Origin: Terribacillus saccharophilus
GTDB taxonomy: Bacteria; Bacillota; Bacilli; Bacillales; Amphibacillaceae
Assembly: GCA_900110015.1 (NCBI GenBank)
Contig: FOCD01000001.1
Coordinates: 1-64,000 of the forward strand
Direction: 5' to 3'
Length of the DNA stretch: 64,000 nt
Positions 9,748 to 19,177 of this stretch are shown here, in pieces; positions within the stretch are counted from its first letter, which is position 1, and every line of letters starts with the position of its first letter. The notes under the pieces were generated by a model, which had not been told where the DNA came from, did not search any database, and saw only the letters and a program-made list of their open reading frames with translations. Position numbers and translations under genes: made by a program.

Positions 9748-10533
9748 GTGAATTGGTTAGAACACATACTGGGAAATGAGTGGAAGATTGCTCCTGCTGG
9801 CGGTGTAACAGGAGAAGCATATTATGCAAAAAGCGGAGATCGGCAGCTGTTCCTAAAGCGCAATTCATCTCCTTTTTTGGCAGTTCTTTCAGCAGAAGGG
9901 ATTGTACCTAAGCTGGTATGGACAAAAAGGATGGAAAACGGGGATGTTATTACTGCCCAGGAATGGCTGATGGGACGGGGTCTGACTTTTTCGGAAATGA
10001 GCGATCCTCGAGTAGCTAAGCTGCTAAGCAAAATCCATCATTCCTCCGAGATGCTGAACTTACTGATGCGTATGGGAAAAAAGCCGCTTCAGCCAGAAGC
10101 GAAAATGGAAGAGCTGCGGGGGAAAGCAGCTGGCTTCCAAGATCGGCTGCCTGCTTTAAAACAGGTGCTGGCAAGTTTGGAGCAATTCTTACCTGAAATG
10201 CCAGATCAGCTATTGGCTGTCTGTCATTTTGATATCGACCATAACAATTGGATGATAAGCCAGCGTGATGAGCTGTACCTTGTGGATTGGGATAGTGCGC
10301 TCATCGCGGACCCAGCAGCGGATATCGGAATGCTGCTGAGAAAGTACGTTCCATATACTGACTGGGAAGACTGGATGAAAGCATATGGCAAGCCGCTGAA
10401 TAATGCACTGTTAAGACGTATTTATTGGTATGAAGCTGCCCGAATCATTATGTCATTGCGTGATGACAACATGGAACGCAAAAGTAAAGAATTAGAACAG
10501 CTGCTTACGGAAGTACATCAGCTGTCCTGCTAG
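9748..10533 (+). CDS. ytmP: phosphotransferase / choline kinase-like protein (YtmP-like)
   Basis: A 261-residue member of the aminoglycoside phosphotransferase/choline kinase fold. The Brenner-type catalytic motif is CHFDIDHNNWMI near residue 162 and the metal-binding motif is LVDWDSALIADPAADIG near residue 178. It starts with GTG and precedes ytzH and trmB, as ytmP does in B. subtilis. The substrate is unknown; a role as a kinase for a choline-like or sugar alcohol is inference only. Confidence 0.82.
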   Translation: MNWLEHILGNEWKIAPAGGVTGEAYYAKSGDRQLFLKRNSSPFLAVLSAEGIVPKLVWTKRMENGDVITAQEWLMGRGLTFSEMSDPRVAKLLSKIHHSSEMLNLLMRMGKKPLQPEAKMEELRGKAAGFQDRLPALKQVLASLEQFLPEMPDQLLAVCHFDIDHNNWMISQRDELYLVDWDSALIADPAADIGMLLRKYVPYTDWEDWMKAYGKPLNNALLRRIYWYEAARIIMSLRDDNMERKSKELEQLLTEVHQLSC

Positions 10534-10814
10534 CCTTGAAAGCTGTTGATGGTCTCTACCCAGTCCTCGAGCTGTTCTCTGTTCGATGTGATGTGCGCAT
10601 TGATATCTGCAGCTTTTTCACCGGCAGAACTGTACGAATGGATACCGGGAAGTAAAGCAAGAAGCTCTTGCTGATCGGTTGATTTATTAGATAAGATAGA
10701 ACGTGCCAGGCGGGATATTTGCTCGCATTCGGATTTGCTCCCGCAGCAGGATTCGCAATGCTCGCTAAGTATATCCCGAAGAAGGCTAAGTTGGTTTTCA
10801 ACGGAAAGTGACAT
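10530..10814 (-). CDS. ytzH: YtzH-like protein
   Basis: A 94-residue protein matching the small YtzH family found between ytmP and trmB in Bacillus. It is cysteine-containing near the middle (HCESCCGSKSECEQ, residues 19-32) and otherwise helical. It is convergent with ytmP, overlapping it by four bases, and divergent from trmB. No function is known. Confidence 0.75.
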   Translation of the reverse strand: MSLSVENQLSLLRDILSEHCESCCGSKSECEQISRLARSILSNKSTDQQELLALLPGIHSYSSAGEKAADINAHITSNREQLEDWVETINSFQG

Positions 10815-10900
10815 CGATTTTCCCCTCCTTCCTGAGCATAGCGTGTGCTTTTTGGCATCAAACTATGCAGGCGGGCAGGGCAGAAATAGGAGTGAGGCAT

Positions 10901-11539
10901 ATGCGTGTGCGCCATAAACCTTGGGCAGACGATTATTTAAAAGAAAACGATCATATTGTTGTACAGGAACCAAAAAATTATAAAGGTAAATGGAGAGAGC
11001 TATTCGGTAATGACAAGCCGCTCCATGTTGAGATTGGATCCGGCAAAGGGCAGTTCATCACTGGTATGGCAGCTCAACATCCAGAATACAATTTTATCGG
11101 AATTGAATTAGCGAAAAGTATTATTGTGACAGCAGTGGAGAAAGCGGCTGAAGCAAATCTTCCGAATGTCAGGTTATTAAATGAAAATGCAGCCGATTTT
11201 CGTGAGTTGTTTGAAGAGAATGAAGTGGATAGCATCTATCTGAATTTCTCTGATCCTTGGCCGAAAAACAAACATGAGAAGCGTCGTTTGACGTATAAAA
11301 GCTTCCTTGAACAGTACGAAGCTGTATTGAAAGATGATGGTGAAGTGGTCTTCAAAACGGATAACCAAAAACTATTTGAATATAGTTTGTCCAGCTTCTC
11401 CCGATACGGCATGATTTTGCAGGAAGTGAAGCTTGACCTGCATACGGAAAACGATCCATTAAATGTGAAAACGGAATATGAGGAAAAATTCTCTTCCCGC
11501 GGCTACCGTATTTATCGTAGTGTAGCTACTTTTCAATAA
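10901..11539 (+). CDS. trmB: tRNA (guanine-N7-)-methyltransferase TrmB
   Basis: A 212-residue S-adenosylmethionine-dependent enzyme that methylates G46 in the variable loop of tRNA. The SAM-binding motif is EIGSGKGQFITGMA near residue 44, and the TrmB signature NFSDPWPKNKHEKRR follows near residue 118. The frame is open to 10808, but the start is ATG 10901 after AGGAGTGAGG, which also matches the family length. It is followed by a weak and then a strong hairpin before the sugar island. Confidence 0.93.
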   Translation: MRVRHKPWADDYLKENDHIVVQEPKNYKGKWRELFGNDKPLHVEIGSGKGQFITGMAAQHPEYNFIGIELAKSIIVTAVEKAAEANLPNVRLLNENAADFRELFEENEVDSIYLNFSDPWPKNKHEKRRLTYKSFLEQYEAVLKDDGEVVFKTDNQKLFEYSLSSFSRYGMILQEVKLDLHTENDPLNVKTEYEEKFSSRGYRIYRSVATFQ

Positions 11540-11893
11540 ATTGCCTTAAGCTGGCATGGAGACAGTATAGTAGAGGATTTCTGTCAGCTTTTTTAAAATC
11601 AAGCTATTTGTTAGTAGTTAGCCTAATATGGATGTATAAAACTCTATAGTTCTCATCATAAAAAAACACTCCAAAAGTTAAGTGTCACTCTAGCTTTTTG
11701 GGTGTTTTTTGTTACGTTTTTTAATCTTCTTTTGTACCAGGTTCAATTACCGAAGAGAATAATTGTGAGTATTTTGAAAAACTGAAGATCTCGAGGTGAC
11801 AAATCTATAAGTATTTAAAAAAATCGAGTGGTAAAGTAATTAGCAAAGGAATTTCTCTTGCCAAGAGCAAATACGAGGGAAAGGATGATCCTG
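11540..11893 (+). other. intergenic region at the left edge of the sugar island
   Basis: A 354-base stretch without a gene. It holds a weak hairpin after trmB (AAGCTG ... CAGCTT, 11548-11590), the strong hairpin at 11661-11710, and an AT-rich stretch ahead of the binding-protein gene with a possible -10 TATAAG near 11806 but no good -35. The inverted pair CTCGA / TCGAG (about 11791 and 11824) could be an operator; this is weak. Confidence 0.5.
11661..11712. terminator. long hairpin, terminator and left island boundary repeat
   Basis: Arms AAAAAACACTCCAAAAGTTA (11661-11680) and TAGCTTTTTGGGTGTTTTTT (11691-11710) form a 20-pair stem with one mismatch and two G-U pairs. A and T runs at the ends make it work in both directions. 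It is closely similar to the hairpin at 17577-17614 at the other end of the sugar module. Confidence 0.8.
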
Positions 11894-13189
11894 ATGAAGA
11901 AAGGCCTTCGACTTTTGATGTACAGTGTCATTATTGCTTCTTTGCTAGTTGGATGCAGTGCGAACGAGAAGTCAGTGAGTGGTTCAGAAGATCAAATTGT
12001 ACTGGATTTTTGGACGGCATGGGGTCCTGATTCGAGGGAAGAGGAGGTAGGGTTGAAGGTAATTGCTGATTTTGAAAAGGAACATCCGAACATAGAAGTG
12101 AATGTTCAGGTAATGACGTTTGATATGCTATATGACAATATTATAACGTCAATTAATGCAGGTAATGCGCCAGACATAAGTTGGGGATTAGGAGAGTGGT
12201 TTAGTGATTTAAATCACGCAGATGCATTGCTTAACCTAACACCTTATTATGAAGACTGGGAAGACAAAGACCTTATCTATGATAATGTGATAAAGGCGTT
12301 AACAGTAAACGAAGAATTGAAAGCGCTTCCTAATTATCTAGGGAACCGCGCGTTACTATACAATAAGGATATTTTAAATGAAGCGGGATTAGAAGGACCA
12401 CCAAAAACATGGAAGGAACTAATTGCCATGGGTCCGATCATCAAGGAAAAAACAGGGAAGTATGCATTTGGAATTTCTGGGACCGGAGTGCGTGCGCCAC
12501 AGGAGCTGATTATGTATTTAGCTCAAAATGATTTACAACTCGCAGTAGAGGATGGATCGGGGAAATTTAAAAACACTTGGAATGAAAATCCAGAGGAGTT
12601 GAGAAGAGCGGCAGAGGTATTCCAGTTCTACAAAACTCTCCTGCAAGATGGAGTCATTGATCCAAATGGACGATCATGGGGTCATCAAGAAGAGGACACC
12701 AATTTCTCGCTAGGACAATATGCAATGGTTATAAACGGTGCATGGATGGAGGATACCATTGAAGAGGCAGGTGTAGTAGATAACTTAGGTATTGCTCCTC
12801 CTCCAGAAAATGCATCAAAGGCAACGTACTTAGAAATCAGTCCGTATTACATCTTTAAAGACACGGAACATCCAGAAGAAGCGTGGGAGTTAATCAAGGC
12901 GATGCTTGGTGAGGAATATCAAGAAGGAGCCAATCTTTATAAGTCTCCTCGTAAAGATATAAAAGGGGAAGGAGTATGGGCAGAAGGGTATGATGGACTA
13001 ACCGAAATAGGTGCTGTATTTCCGCAAGTGTCCCTAGGTAAGGTTACAAATGATATGACTGACGCAGTTGGGAGGGTGCTTCTATTAGAAGAAGATCCTG
13101 AAAAAACAGCTTCATGGCTCGGTGAAGAAATCAATAAATCGCTTGAGGCGAACGGTCAGCTTAGTGAGAATGCCGTACGAAGCGAGTAA
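11894..13189 (+). CDS. sugar ABC transporter, substrate-binding lipoprotein (CUT1 type)
   Basis: A 431-residue extracellular binding lipoprotein. The signal peptide is KKGLRLLMYSVIIASLLVGC with lipobox LLVGC, so the mature protein is lipid-anchored at the cysteine. The body fits family 1 sugar-binding proteins: LDFWTAWGPDSREEEVGLKVI, GNAPDISWGLG, LPNYLGNRALLYNKDIL. The start is taken at ATG 11894, which leaves a proper signal peptide and a spacing of about eight bases from AAAGGA; 11885 is an alternative. It heads an operon with two permeases, a regulator and an alpha-galactosidase, so an alpha-galactoside such as melibiose or raffinose is the likely ligand (inference). Confidence 0.9.
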   Translation: MKKGLRLLMYSVIIASLLVGCSANEKSVSGSEDQIVLDFWTAWGPDSREEEVGLKVIADFEKEHPNIEVNVQVMTFDMLYDNIITSINAGNAPDISWGLGEWFSDLNHADALLNLTPYYEDWEDKDLIYDNVIKALTVNEELKALPNYLGNRALLYNKDILNEAGLEGPPKTWKELIAMGPIIKEKTGKYAFGISGTGVRAPQELIMYLAQNDLQLAVEDGSGKFKNTWNENPEELRRAAEVFQFYKTLLQDGVIDPNGRSWGHQEEDTNFSLGQYAMVINGAWMEDTIEEAGVVDNLGIAPPPENASKATYLEISPYYIFKDTEHPEEAWELIKAMLGEEYQEGANLYKSPRKDIKGEGVWAEGYDGLTEIGAVFPQVSLGKVTNDMTDAVGRVLLLEEDPEKTASWLGEEINKSLEANGQLSENAVRSE

Positions 13190-13206
13190 AAGAAAAGGGT
13201 GATTGA

Positions 13207-14160
13207 ATGAGAGCGAGTATTCGCAAAGACGCGCAAGTTCAGCCCCTCTCTCGTAAAGAAGGGCCGAGCAGAGAGACGAAGGCGAAACGAATTGCCTATT
13301 TGTTTGTGTTACCTGTATTCGTATTTTTTCTTGTCATTGTAGCTTATCCGTTGCTTTCGGTCATTTGGGATAGCTTTCACGACAAAAACCTATTGAATAC
13401 AGGAGACGGAAGCTTCGTTGGACTAGCTAATTATGTGGAAGTAATCCGTAGTGAGTATTTCGTTCAAGCAGCTGTGAATACGAGTATTTGGACGATACTT
13501 TCAGTTGCTGGCGAGTATGTATTAGGGATTATAGCGGCTCTTGCCTTGGCGCAAGGAATACGTGGTAGAGCCATTTTCCGTGGGATCATTATTATTCCGT
13601 GGGTTGTTCCAGTAGTTGTCGCCGGACTAACGTGGACTTGGATGTTGACGCCGGATTATGGCGTGTTGAATAGCTGGCTAGTCAAATTGGGATTGCTTGA
13701 TGAACCATTTTATTTTCTCGGAGAGCCTGATACTGCATTATTGTCTATTATCATAGTGAATATTTGGCGCAGTTTTCCATTCTATACAATCACATTGTTA
13801 GCTGCACTCCAATCTATTCCACGAGATATCTATGAGGCCGCTGCATTGGATGGAATCGGGCCGATTGGACGTTTCTTTAAAATCACGCTGCCGCAACTGA
13901 AAGGAGTATCGATTGTGCTGGTGATGATACATATCATTTGGACATCGATTAACTTCGATTTTATTTGGGTGATGACAGAAGGCGGACCTGTTCACTCCTC
14001 GGAAACATTGCCAATTATGATTTATCGATTTGCAATGCAAGAGTTGAATATTGGTTTAGCATCAGCGCTCGCCTCATTGCTGCTGGCATTTATGATTATT
14101 GGCTTTATGATGTATTACTTGTACCTTAACCGAGAATCAGATCACAGGGAAGGGATGTAA
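13207..14160 (+). CDS. sugar ABC transporter permease 1 (MalF/LacF type)
   Basis: A 317-residue inner-membrane permease of the CUT1 class. Six hydrophobic segments are visible, and the ATPase-docking EAA loop is present as YEAAALDGIGPIGRFFKITLP near residue 211. The N-terminus is a charged cytoplasmic tail of about 30 residues. It lies 17 bases after the binding-protein gene and four bases before the second permease. No ATPase gene follows, as is usual for operons served by a shared MsmX-type ATPase. Confidence 0.92.
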   Translation: MRASIRKDAQVQPLSRKEGPSRETKAKRIAYLFVLPVFVFFLVIVAYPLLSVIWDSFHDKNLLNTGDGSFVGLANYVEVIRSEYFVQAAVNTSIWTILSVAGEYVLGIIAALALAQGIRGRAIFRGIIIIPWVVPVVVAGLTWTWMLTPDYGVLNSWLVKLGLLDEPFYFLGEPDTALLSIIIVNIWRSFPFYTITLLAALQSIPRDIYEAAALDGIGPIGRFFKITLPQLKGVSIVLVMIHIIWTSINFDFIWVMTEGGPVHSSETLPIMIYRFAMQELNIGLASALASLLLAFMIIGFMMYYLYLNRESDHREGM

Positions 14161-14164
14161 CGAT

Positions 14165-15010
14165 ATGGTTGAATCAAAGCGGTCAAAGCGTGTGCAAAAG
14201 CTGGTTACCTATGTAGTATTAATTGCCTTTTCCCTCTTTTGTCTCTTTCCTTTCCTGTGGATGGTGATCACTGCATTAAAACCTGCAGAAGAAGTGCGGA
14301 GTACTACTCCTAGCTTCTTTATTGAAAATCCTACATTTGAGAACTTCCTGCATGTTTTTTGGAATACAGGTTTTCTAACATATTTTAAGAACAGTCTTTT
14401 AGTCGGGGTGACAGCGACTGTACTAGCGTTATTATTTTCTATATTTAGTGCCTATGCTTTGAGCCGATTTATGCGGTTTAAGGGAGTCAAGCTAGTCAGC
14501 GTCACGATGATACTTTCGCAAATGGTTCCACCGGTATTATTGCTTGTTCCACTTTACATCATCATGATGCGGCTTGGCTTTTTGAATTCACATATTAGCT
14601 TAATCGTCGCGTACACTACATTCACAATTCCGCTATGTACCTTTATGTTAACAAGCTTTTTCTCATCAATTCCAATAGAGTTAGAGGAAGCTGCAGAGAT
14701 AGATGGTTGTTCAAAGGTAGGCATGATCTTACGTGTTATTTTACCAATCTCCATCCCAGGAATTGTTTCAACGTCGCTGTTTGCTTTTGTGAATGCATGG
14801 AATGAATTCATGTTTGGCTATGTATTTATAAATGATGATTCTCTTCGTACACTCACCCCCGGCCTTTCTTTGTTCAAAGGGTTGTATACGACTGACTGGG
14901 GAAGCATTATGTCCGCATCAGTAATGAGCGTCTTACCAGTCGTAATCCTCTTTTTATACTTACAGAAGTTTCTCGTGGAAGGGATGACGGCGGGAGCGGT
15001 AAAAGGATAG
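14165..15010 (+). CDS. sugar ABC transporter permease 2 (MalG/LacG type)
   Basis: A 281-residue permease, the partner of the preceding gene. The N-terminal block KLVTYVVLIAFSLFCLFPFLW and the EAA loop LEEAAEIDGCSKVGMILRVILP near residue 175 are typical of MalG-type subunits. Six membrane segments are expected. It is part of the same transcript. Confidence 0.92.
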   Translation: MVESKRSKRVQKLVTYVVLIAFSLFCLFPFLWMVITALKPAEEVRSTTPSFFIENPTFENFLHVFWNTGFLTYFKNSLLVGVTATVLALLFSIFSAYALSRFMRFKGVKLVSVTMILSQMVPPVLLLVPLYIIMMRLGFLNSHISLIVAYTTFTIPLCTFMLTSFFSSIPIELEEAAEIDGCSKVGMILRVILPISIPGIVSTSLFAFVNAWNEFMFGYVFINDDSLRTLTPGLSLFKGLYTTDWGSIMSASVMSVLPVVILFLYLQKFLVEGMTAGAVKG

Positions 15011-15026
15011 AAAGAGAGGGAAAACA

Positions 15027-15911
15027 ATGAGTTTATATGATCAGTCATTACGACTGAACGAGTACTATCCGTATGTGACCTTTTATTATTACAAGGAATG
15101 GCAAGATTTTTCGATGGAGATGCATGAACATGACTCTGTAGAAATCATGTATGTGATGTGTGGTTCCTGTAAGGTTGAGTTGGAAGGAGAAACAACGCAA
15201 CTAAAAAAAGGTCAATTTATCATTATAGATGCTAATGTTCCTCATAGATTGCATGTGCAATCAGAGAAACGATGCAGAATGGCAAACGTAGAATTCGCTT
15301 TTCGTCCTGGCGCAACGACTTACCTTGCATTTAAGCGAGTAGTAGAAGAGACACCTTCACTTTTGCAGATGGTATGCACCTATCAGCCTTATTTGCTGCT
15401 ACTAGATTCGAACGATATTTATAGCTGTTTAAAAAGCGTGATTCTTGAACTAGATAAAAAGGGAACATCTTCTGATTTTATGGTGCAATTGCTGCTTAGT
15501 CAGCTTATGATTCGTATCTCAGAATTAGCGATTCGGAACGATCATGCGCCTGAACAGAATTTGTATAACAAGAAAGCTGTGGAGTTTATTCATCAAAATT
15601 ATGACAGAGACATTCGTGTAAAAGATATCGCAGACGCTGTACATCTTCATCCAGGCTATTTGCATCGAGTTTTTAAGGAAACAATGGACTGTTCGATTAA
15701 TGACTATTTAACGATGCATCGAATGAAGAAAGCAAAAGAGCTTATTGCACAAACAGATATTCGAATAACTGATATTCCGTATTATATCGGAGTAAGTTCT
15801 CAGCAATACTTCAGTACGATTTTTCGAAAGTATACGGGGCAAACACCGATGGAATTCCGCAAAGAGCAGCAGCGTCTTCATTTGCAAAGTGACGATTTTA
15901 TAAATAACTAG
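15027..15911 (+). CDS. AraC family transcriptional regulator
   Basis: A 294-residue regulator with an N-terminal cupin-like sensing domain (MHEHDSVEIMYVMCG...GQFIIIDANVPH) and a C-terminal double helix-turn-helix from about residue 185 (FIHQNYDRDIRVKDIADAV, then VSSQQYFSTIFRKYTGQTPMEFR). It sits between the permeases and the alpha-galactosidase, so it most likely controls this operon in response to the imported sugar. The upstream spacing of 16 bases implies cotranscription. Confidence 0.9.
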   Translation: MSLYDQSLRLNEYYPYVTFYYYKEWQDFSMEMHEHDSVEIMYVMCGSCKVELEGETTQLKKGQFIIIDANVPHRLHVQSEKRCRMANVEFAFRPGATTYLAFKRVVEETPSLLQMVCTYQPYLLLLDSNDIYSCLKSVILELDKKGTSSDFMVQLLLSQLMIRISELAIRNDHAPEQNLYNKKAVEFIHQNYDRDIRVKDIADAVHLHPGYLHRVFKETMDCSINDYLTMHRMKKAKELIAQTDIRITDIPYYIGVSSQQYFSTIFRKYTGQTPMEFRKEQQRLHLQSDDFINN

Positions 15912-15987
15912 ATAGTAAAAGTCTCCATTATGAAAGCAATTAAATATAACAAAAGGCTACCATGTAAACAGAAAGGGAGTGGAAGAA

Positions 15988-17490
15988 ATGACTTTTAAGA
16001 TTGCGTTTATCGGAGCTGGCAGCATTGGCTTTACGCGTGCATTATTACGGGATATTTTAGCTGTATCTGAATTCAAAGAGATAGAAATCGCTTTTACCGA
16101 TATTGATGCAAATAATTTAAGTATGGTGACAGAGCTATGTCAGCGGGACATTTATGAAAATGGGTTATCAATAGAGATTCAACCAACTCTTGATCGCAGA
16201 GAAGCGTTAAAAGATGCACGTTATATTATCTCTGTTTTTCGTATTGGTGGGTTAGAGGCATTTGAACAGGATATTAACATTCCTTTACGCTATGGAGTCG
16301 ATCAATGTGTAGGGGACACATTGAGTGCCGGTGGGATAATGTACGGTCAGCGCGGTATTAATGAGATGCTAGAGATTTGTAAGGATATAAAAGAGGTTGC
16401 TGAGCCGGATTGTTTGTTGTTAAACTACGCGAATCCTATGGCGATGCTTACGTGGGCATGCAATACGTATGGAGGCGTGAGAACAGTTGGGCTTTGTCAC
16501 GGTGTTCAGGGTGGGCATAGGCAAATAGCCGACGTGCTTGAGCTAGAGCAGAAGGATGTAGATATAGTTTGCGCAGGTATTAATCATCAAACGTGGTACA
16601 TCCAAGTAAACCATAAAGGTGAAGACTTAACAGATAAACTTCTTGAAGCATTTGAAAAACATCCCGAGTATAGTAAAACAGAAAAGGTTCGTATCGACAT
16701 GCTTCATCGCTTTGGCTACTATAGCACGGAATCAAATGGGCATTTAAGCGAATATGTACCGTGGTATCGCAAACGAATAGAAGAAATCACCGATTGGATT
16801 GATTTAGGTACTTGGATCAATGGGGAAACAGGCGGTTATCTGCGAGTGTGCACAGAAGGCCGAAATTGGTTTAAAGAAGATTTTCCAAACTGGATGAAAG
16901 AGCCCGCATATCGATATACCGAGGAAGAGCGGGGACAAGAACACGGGTCATATATCATTGAAGCACTGGAAACTGGCCGAACATACCGCGGACACTTCAA
17001 TACAATGAACCATGGTATCATTCAGAACTTGCCACAAGATGCGGTCATTGAAGCTCCAGGCTATGTTGATAGAAATGGCATTAGCATGCCTATCGTTGGC
17101 GATCTTCCGCTTGGATGTGCTGCTGTTTGTCAAGCGAGCATCTCTGTGCAAAGGCTCGCCGTTGAAGCTGCTATCACAGGAGATGATCAACTCTTAAGGC
17201 AGGCGTTTATGATGGATCCATTAGTTGGTGCTGTGTGTACGCCGCCAGAAATTTGGCAAATGGTTGATGACATGCTCATCGCACAGGAGAAATGGCTGCC
17301 GCAATACGAGCAGAGCATTATAAAAGCCAAGGAACGTCAAAAAAGGGAAGAACGTTTGCCGACAAAAGAATATACAGGTGCTGCTCGTTTAAATACAAAA
17401 ACAGTTGAAGAAATGAGAGCGAATCGAGAAGAAGCGTCTAAAAACGCGAAGGAAGCTGACAAAGCGCTGGAGCGACCTGCGAAAACATAA
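15988..17490 (+). CDS. melA: alpha-galactosidase / alpha-glucosidase, glycoside hydrolase family 4
   Basis: A 500-residue cytoplasmic GH4 enzyme. This family uses NAD+ and Mn2+ and cleaves by oxidation-elimination rather than classic hydrolysis. The nucleotide-binding start is IAFIGAGSIGFTRALLRDIL, the substrate loop is NYANPMAMLTW, and the metal-binding Cys and His are in GLCHGVQGG and GINHQTWYI. The pattern is closest to MelA-type alpha-galactosidases. The C-terminal 40 residues form a charged tail that makes it longer than the usual 430-450 residues. ATG 15988 is preferred over GTG 15979 because of AAAGGGAGTGG at 15973. It ends the ABC-sugar operon. Confidence 0.88.
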   Translation: MTFKIAFIGAGSIGFTRALLRDILAVSEFKEIEIAFTDIDANNLSMVTELCQRDIYENGLSIEIQPTLDRREALKDARYIISVFRIGGLEAFEQDINIPLRYGVDQCVGDTLSAGGIMYGQRGINEMLEICKDIKEVAEPDCLLLNYANPMAMLTWACNTYGGVRTVGLCHGVQGGHRQIADVLELEQKDVDIVCAGINHQTWYIQVNHKGEDLTDKLLEAFEKHPEYSKTEKVRIDMLHRFGYYSTESNGHLSEYVPWYRKRIEEITDWIDLGTWINGETGGYLRVCTEGRNWFKEDFPNWMKEPAYRYTEEERGQEHGSYIIEALETGRTYRGHFNTMNHGIIQNLPQDAVIEAPGYVDRNGISMPIVGDLPLGCAAVCQASISVQRLAVEAAITGDDQLLRQAFMMDPLVGAVCTPPEIWQMVDDMLIAQEKWLPQYEQSIIKAKERQKREERLPTKEYTGAARLNTKTVEEMRANREEASKNAKEADKALERPAKT

Positions 17491-17576
17491 ACGCAATTGG
17501 AACTGACAATCAAGATCCTATTAACTCTTATTTGAGAATAAGCTCTCTACTTAATTAAATAATAGGACACACAAAA

Positions 17577-17616
17577 ACACCCCAAAAGTTATGTGTTGCT
17601 AACTTTTGGGGTGTAG
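17577..17616. terminator. hairpin, terminator and right island boundary repeat
   Basis: Perfect 15-pair stem ACACCCCAAAAGTTA (17577-17591) / TAACTTTTGGGGTGT (17600-17614) with an eight-base loop. It lies between melA and the convergent PepSY gene. Sequence and loop are close to those of the hairpin at 11661-11710. The A run at 17573-17577 makes it the better terminator for the minus strand. Confidence 0.8.
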
Positions 17617-17623
17617 CTTTGTA

Positions 17624-17941
17624 TTAGGATGCTGATTCGACAGCGTCGATAACTGATCCAGTTTCTGCATCAACGAAGAATTCGTATTGAGCAGGTTTTC
17701 CGTCGATCGTACGGGAGATACCGCCACGGTAAACAGTATACGTGAGGCCGTGCTTCACTTTTTCTTCCGGTTTCATGTAGATCCAAGATCCACTGATCGG
17801 ACCTTCTTTCTTAAACGCTTCTTTAGCGAATTTCAATGCTTTTTCCGGAGTTACTTTCTGTTGTTTCGCAATCTGCTTTTGGATAAGATACCCAGCCGCA
17901 AGGCCAGCACCTACGATTGCTACTGTTTTCTTTACGCCCAT
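17624..17941 (-). CDS. PepSY domain protein (YtzB-like)
   Basis: A 105-residue protein with an N-terminal hydrophobic segment (VAIVGAGLAAGYLIQKQI) that acts as signal anchor, then a PepSY-type domain (VTPEKALKFAKEAFKK...YEFFVDAETGSVID). PepSY domains are thought to inhibit or chaperone secreted peptidases; here the partner is unknown. GTG 17950 lies within the Shine-Dalgarno GAGGTG, so ATG 17941 is the likely start. It precedes ytoP divergently. Confidence 0.75.
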   Translation of the reverse strand: MGVKKTVAIVGAGLAAGYLIQKQIAKQQKVTPEKALKFAKEAFKKEGPISGSWIYMKPEEKVKHGLTYTVYRGGISRTIDGKPAQYEFFVDAETGSVIDAVESAS

Positions 17942-18084
17942 TTTGGTCACCTCTTCAACTTAAGTTATGTTCTATTATAGCTTATTACCTAAGAAATATA
18001 AAACGAAACAACCTTTATGGCATGTTGAGGAGCAATAGTTTACAATAGATATACAATAGTCTGACAAAAAGGGAGTACATATAC

Positions 18085-19152
18085 ATGAACCAAAAAACAT
18101 TGGATTTATTTAAACAGTTAACAGAGCTGCAGGCAGCGCCAGGCAACGAACAGCTTATGCGCGCCTTTATGAAAGAAAGGCTGAAGCCTTATTCGGATGA
18201 GATCATCCAGGATAAGCTTGGAGGTATATTTGGCGTTAAGAAAGGCAGTGGTCCTAAGGTGATGGCTGCTGGACATATGGATGAGGTCGGCTTCATGGTG
18301 ACAGGCATTACACCAAATGGTCTGCTTCGTTTTCAGACATTAGGCGGCTGGTGGAGTCAAGTGCTGCTTGCACAGCGCGTGCAGGTTATGACAGACGAAG
18401 GACCGATTCCAGGTGTCATCAGCTCTACACCTCCGCATCTGTTAACGCCTGAGCAGCGGAGTAAGCCTGCCAGCATTGACAGCATGCTAATAGATATCGG
18501 TGCAGATGATGAGCGCGATGCATATGAGCTTGGTGTAAAGCTAGGTCAGCAAATCCTGCCGTATATGCCATTTACCCCGATGGCTAATGAGAAGAAAATC
18601 TTGGCAAAAGCTTGGGATAATCGATATGGCTGTGGATTGGCGCTCGAATTGATGGAAGAAGTTGCTGGAGAAACATTGCCGAATCAGTTGTATGCTGGTG
18701 CGACGGTACAGGAAGAAGTCGGCCTTCGTGGCGCACAAGTTGCTGCTAATATGATCAAGCCGGATATTTTCTATGCGATGGATGCGTCACCTGCCAATGA
18801 TGTTAGCGGAGACAAGCAAGCCTTCGGTCACTTGGGGCAGGGAGCATTACTTCGTATTTTTGACGGTACAATGATCATGAACCGCAATATGCGTGAGTTC
18901 ATCCTTGATACAGCGGAATCTAATAATATCAACTATCAGTACTATGTCGGCAAAGGCGGCACAGATGCAGGTCGTGTACATTTGGCACATGAAGGTGTTC
19001 CTTCAGCTGTCATCGGTATCGTTTCCCGCTATGTTCACACGAGTGCAAGTATTATTCATGTTGATGATTATGCAGCTGCAAAAGAACTCCTGGTCAAGCT
19101 TGTCAGGACAACAGATCAATCGACAGTGGATCTTATTACTTCGAACGATTGA
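18085..19152 (+). CDS. ytoP: M42 family aminopeptidase (YtoP-like)
   Basis: A 355-residue dinuclear metallo-aminopeptidase of the M42/TET type. Metal ligands are visible in order: [23 protein letters not shown], the catalytic [20 protein letters not shown], and the C-terminal RYVHTSASI. Family enzymes form tetrahedral dodecamers and trim peptides in the cytoplasm. The DUF84 gene follows 25 bases downstream, so they share a transcript. Confidence 0.92.
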   Translation: MNQKTLDLFKQLTELQAAPGNEQLMRAFMKERLKPYSDEIIQDKLGGIFGVKKGSGPKVMAAGHMDEVGFMVTGITPNGLLRFQTLGGWWSQVLLAQRVQVMTDEGPIPGVISSTPPHLLTPEQRSKPASIDSMLIDIGADDERDAYELGVKLGQQILPYMPFTPMANEKKILAKAWDNRYGCGLALELMEEVAGETLPNQLYAGATVQEEVGLRGAQVAANMIKPDIFYAMDASPANDVSGDKQAFGHLGQGALLRIFDGTMIMNRNMREFILDTAESNNINYQYYVGKGGTDAGRVHLAHEGVPSAVIGIVSRYVHTSASIIHVDDYAAAKELLVKLVRTTDQSTVDLITSND

Positions 19153-19177
19153 TTTAGTTGGAAAGGAAGCGCAACTG

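Noticed and set aside
15920-15986. Possible cre site TGAAAGCAATTAAA before melA
   Set aside because: Two deviations from fixed positions of the cre consensus, including the central CG.
18893-19177. N-terminal extension of the DUF84 gene
   Set aside because: The open frame lies inside ytoP; the conserved family start is at 19178 with its own ribosome-binding site.
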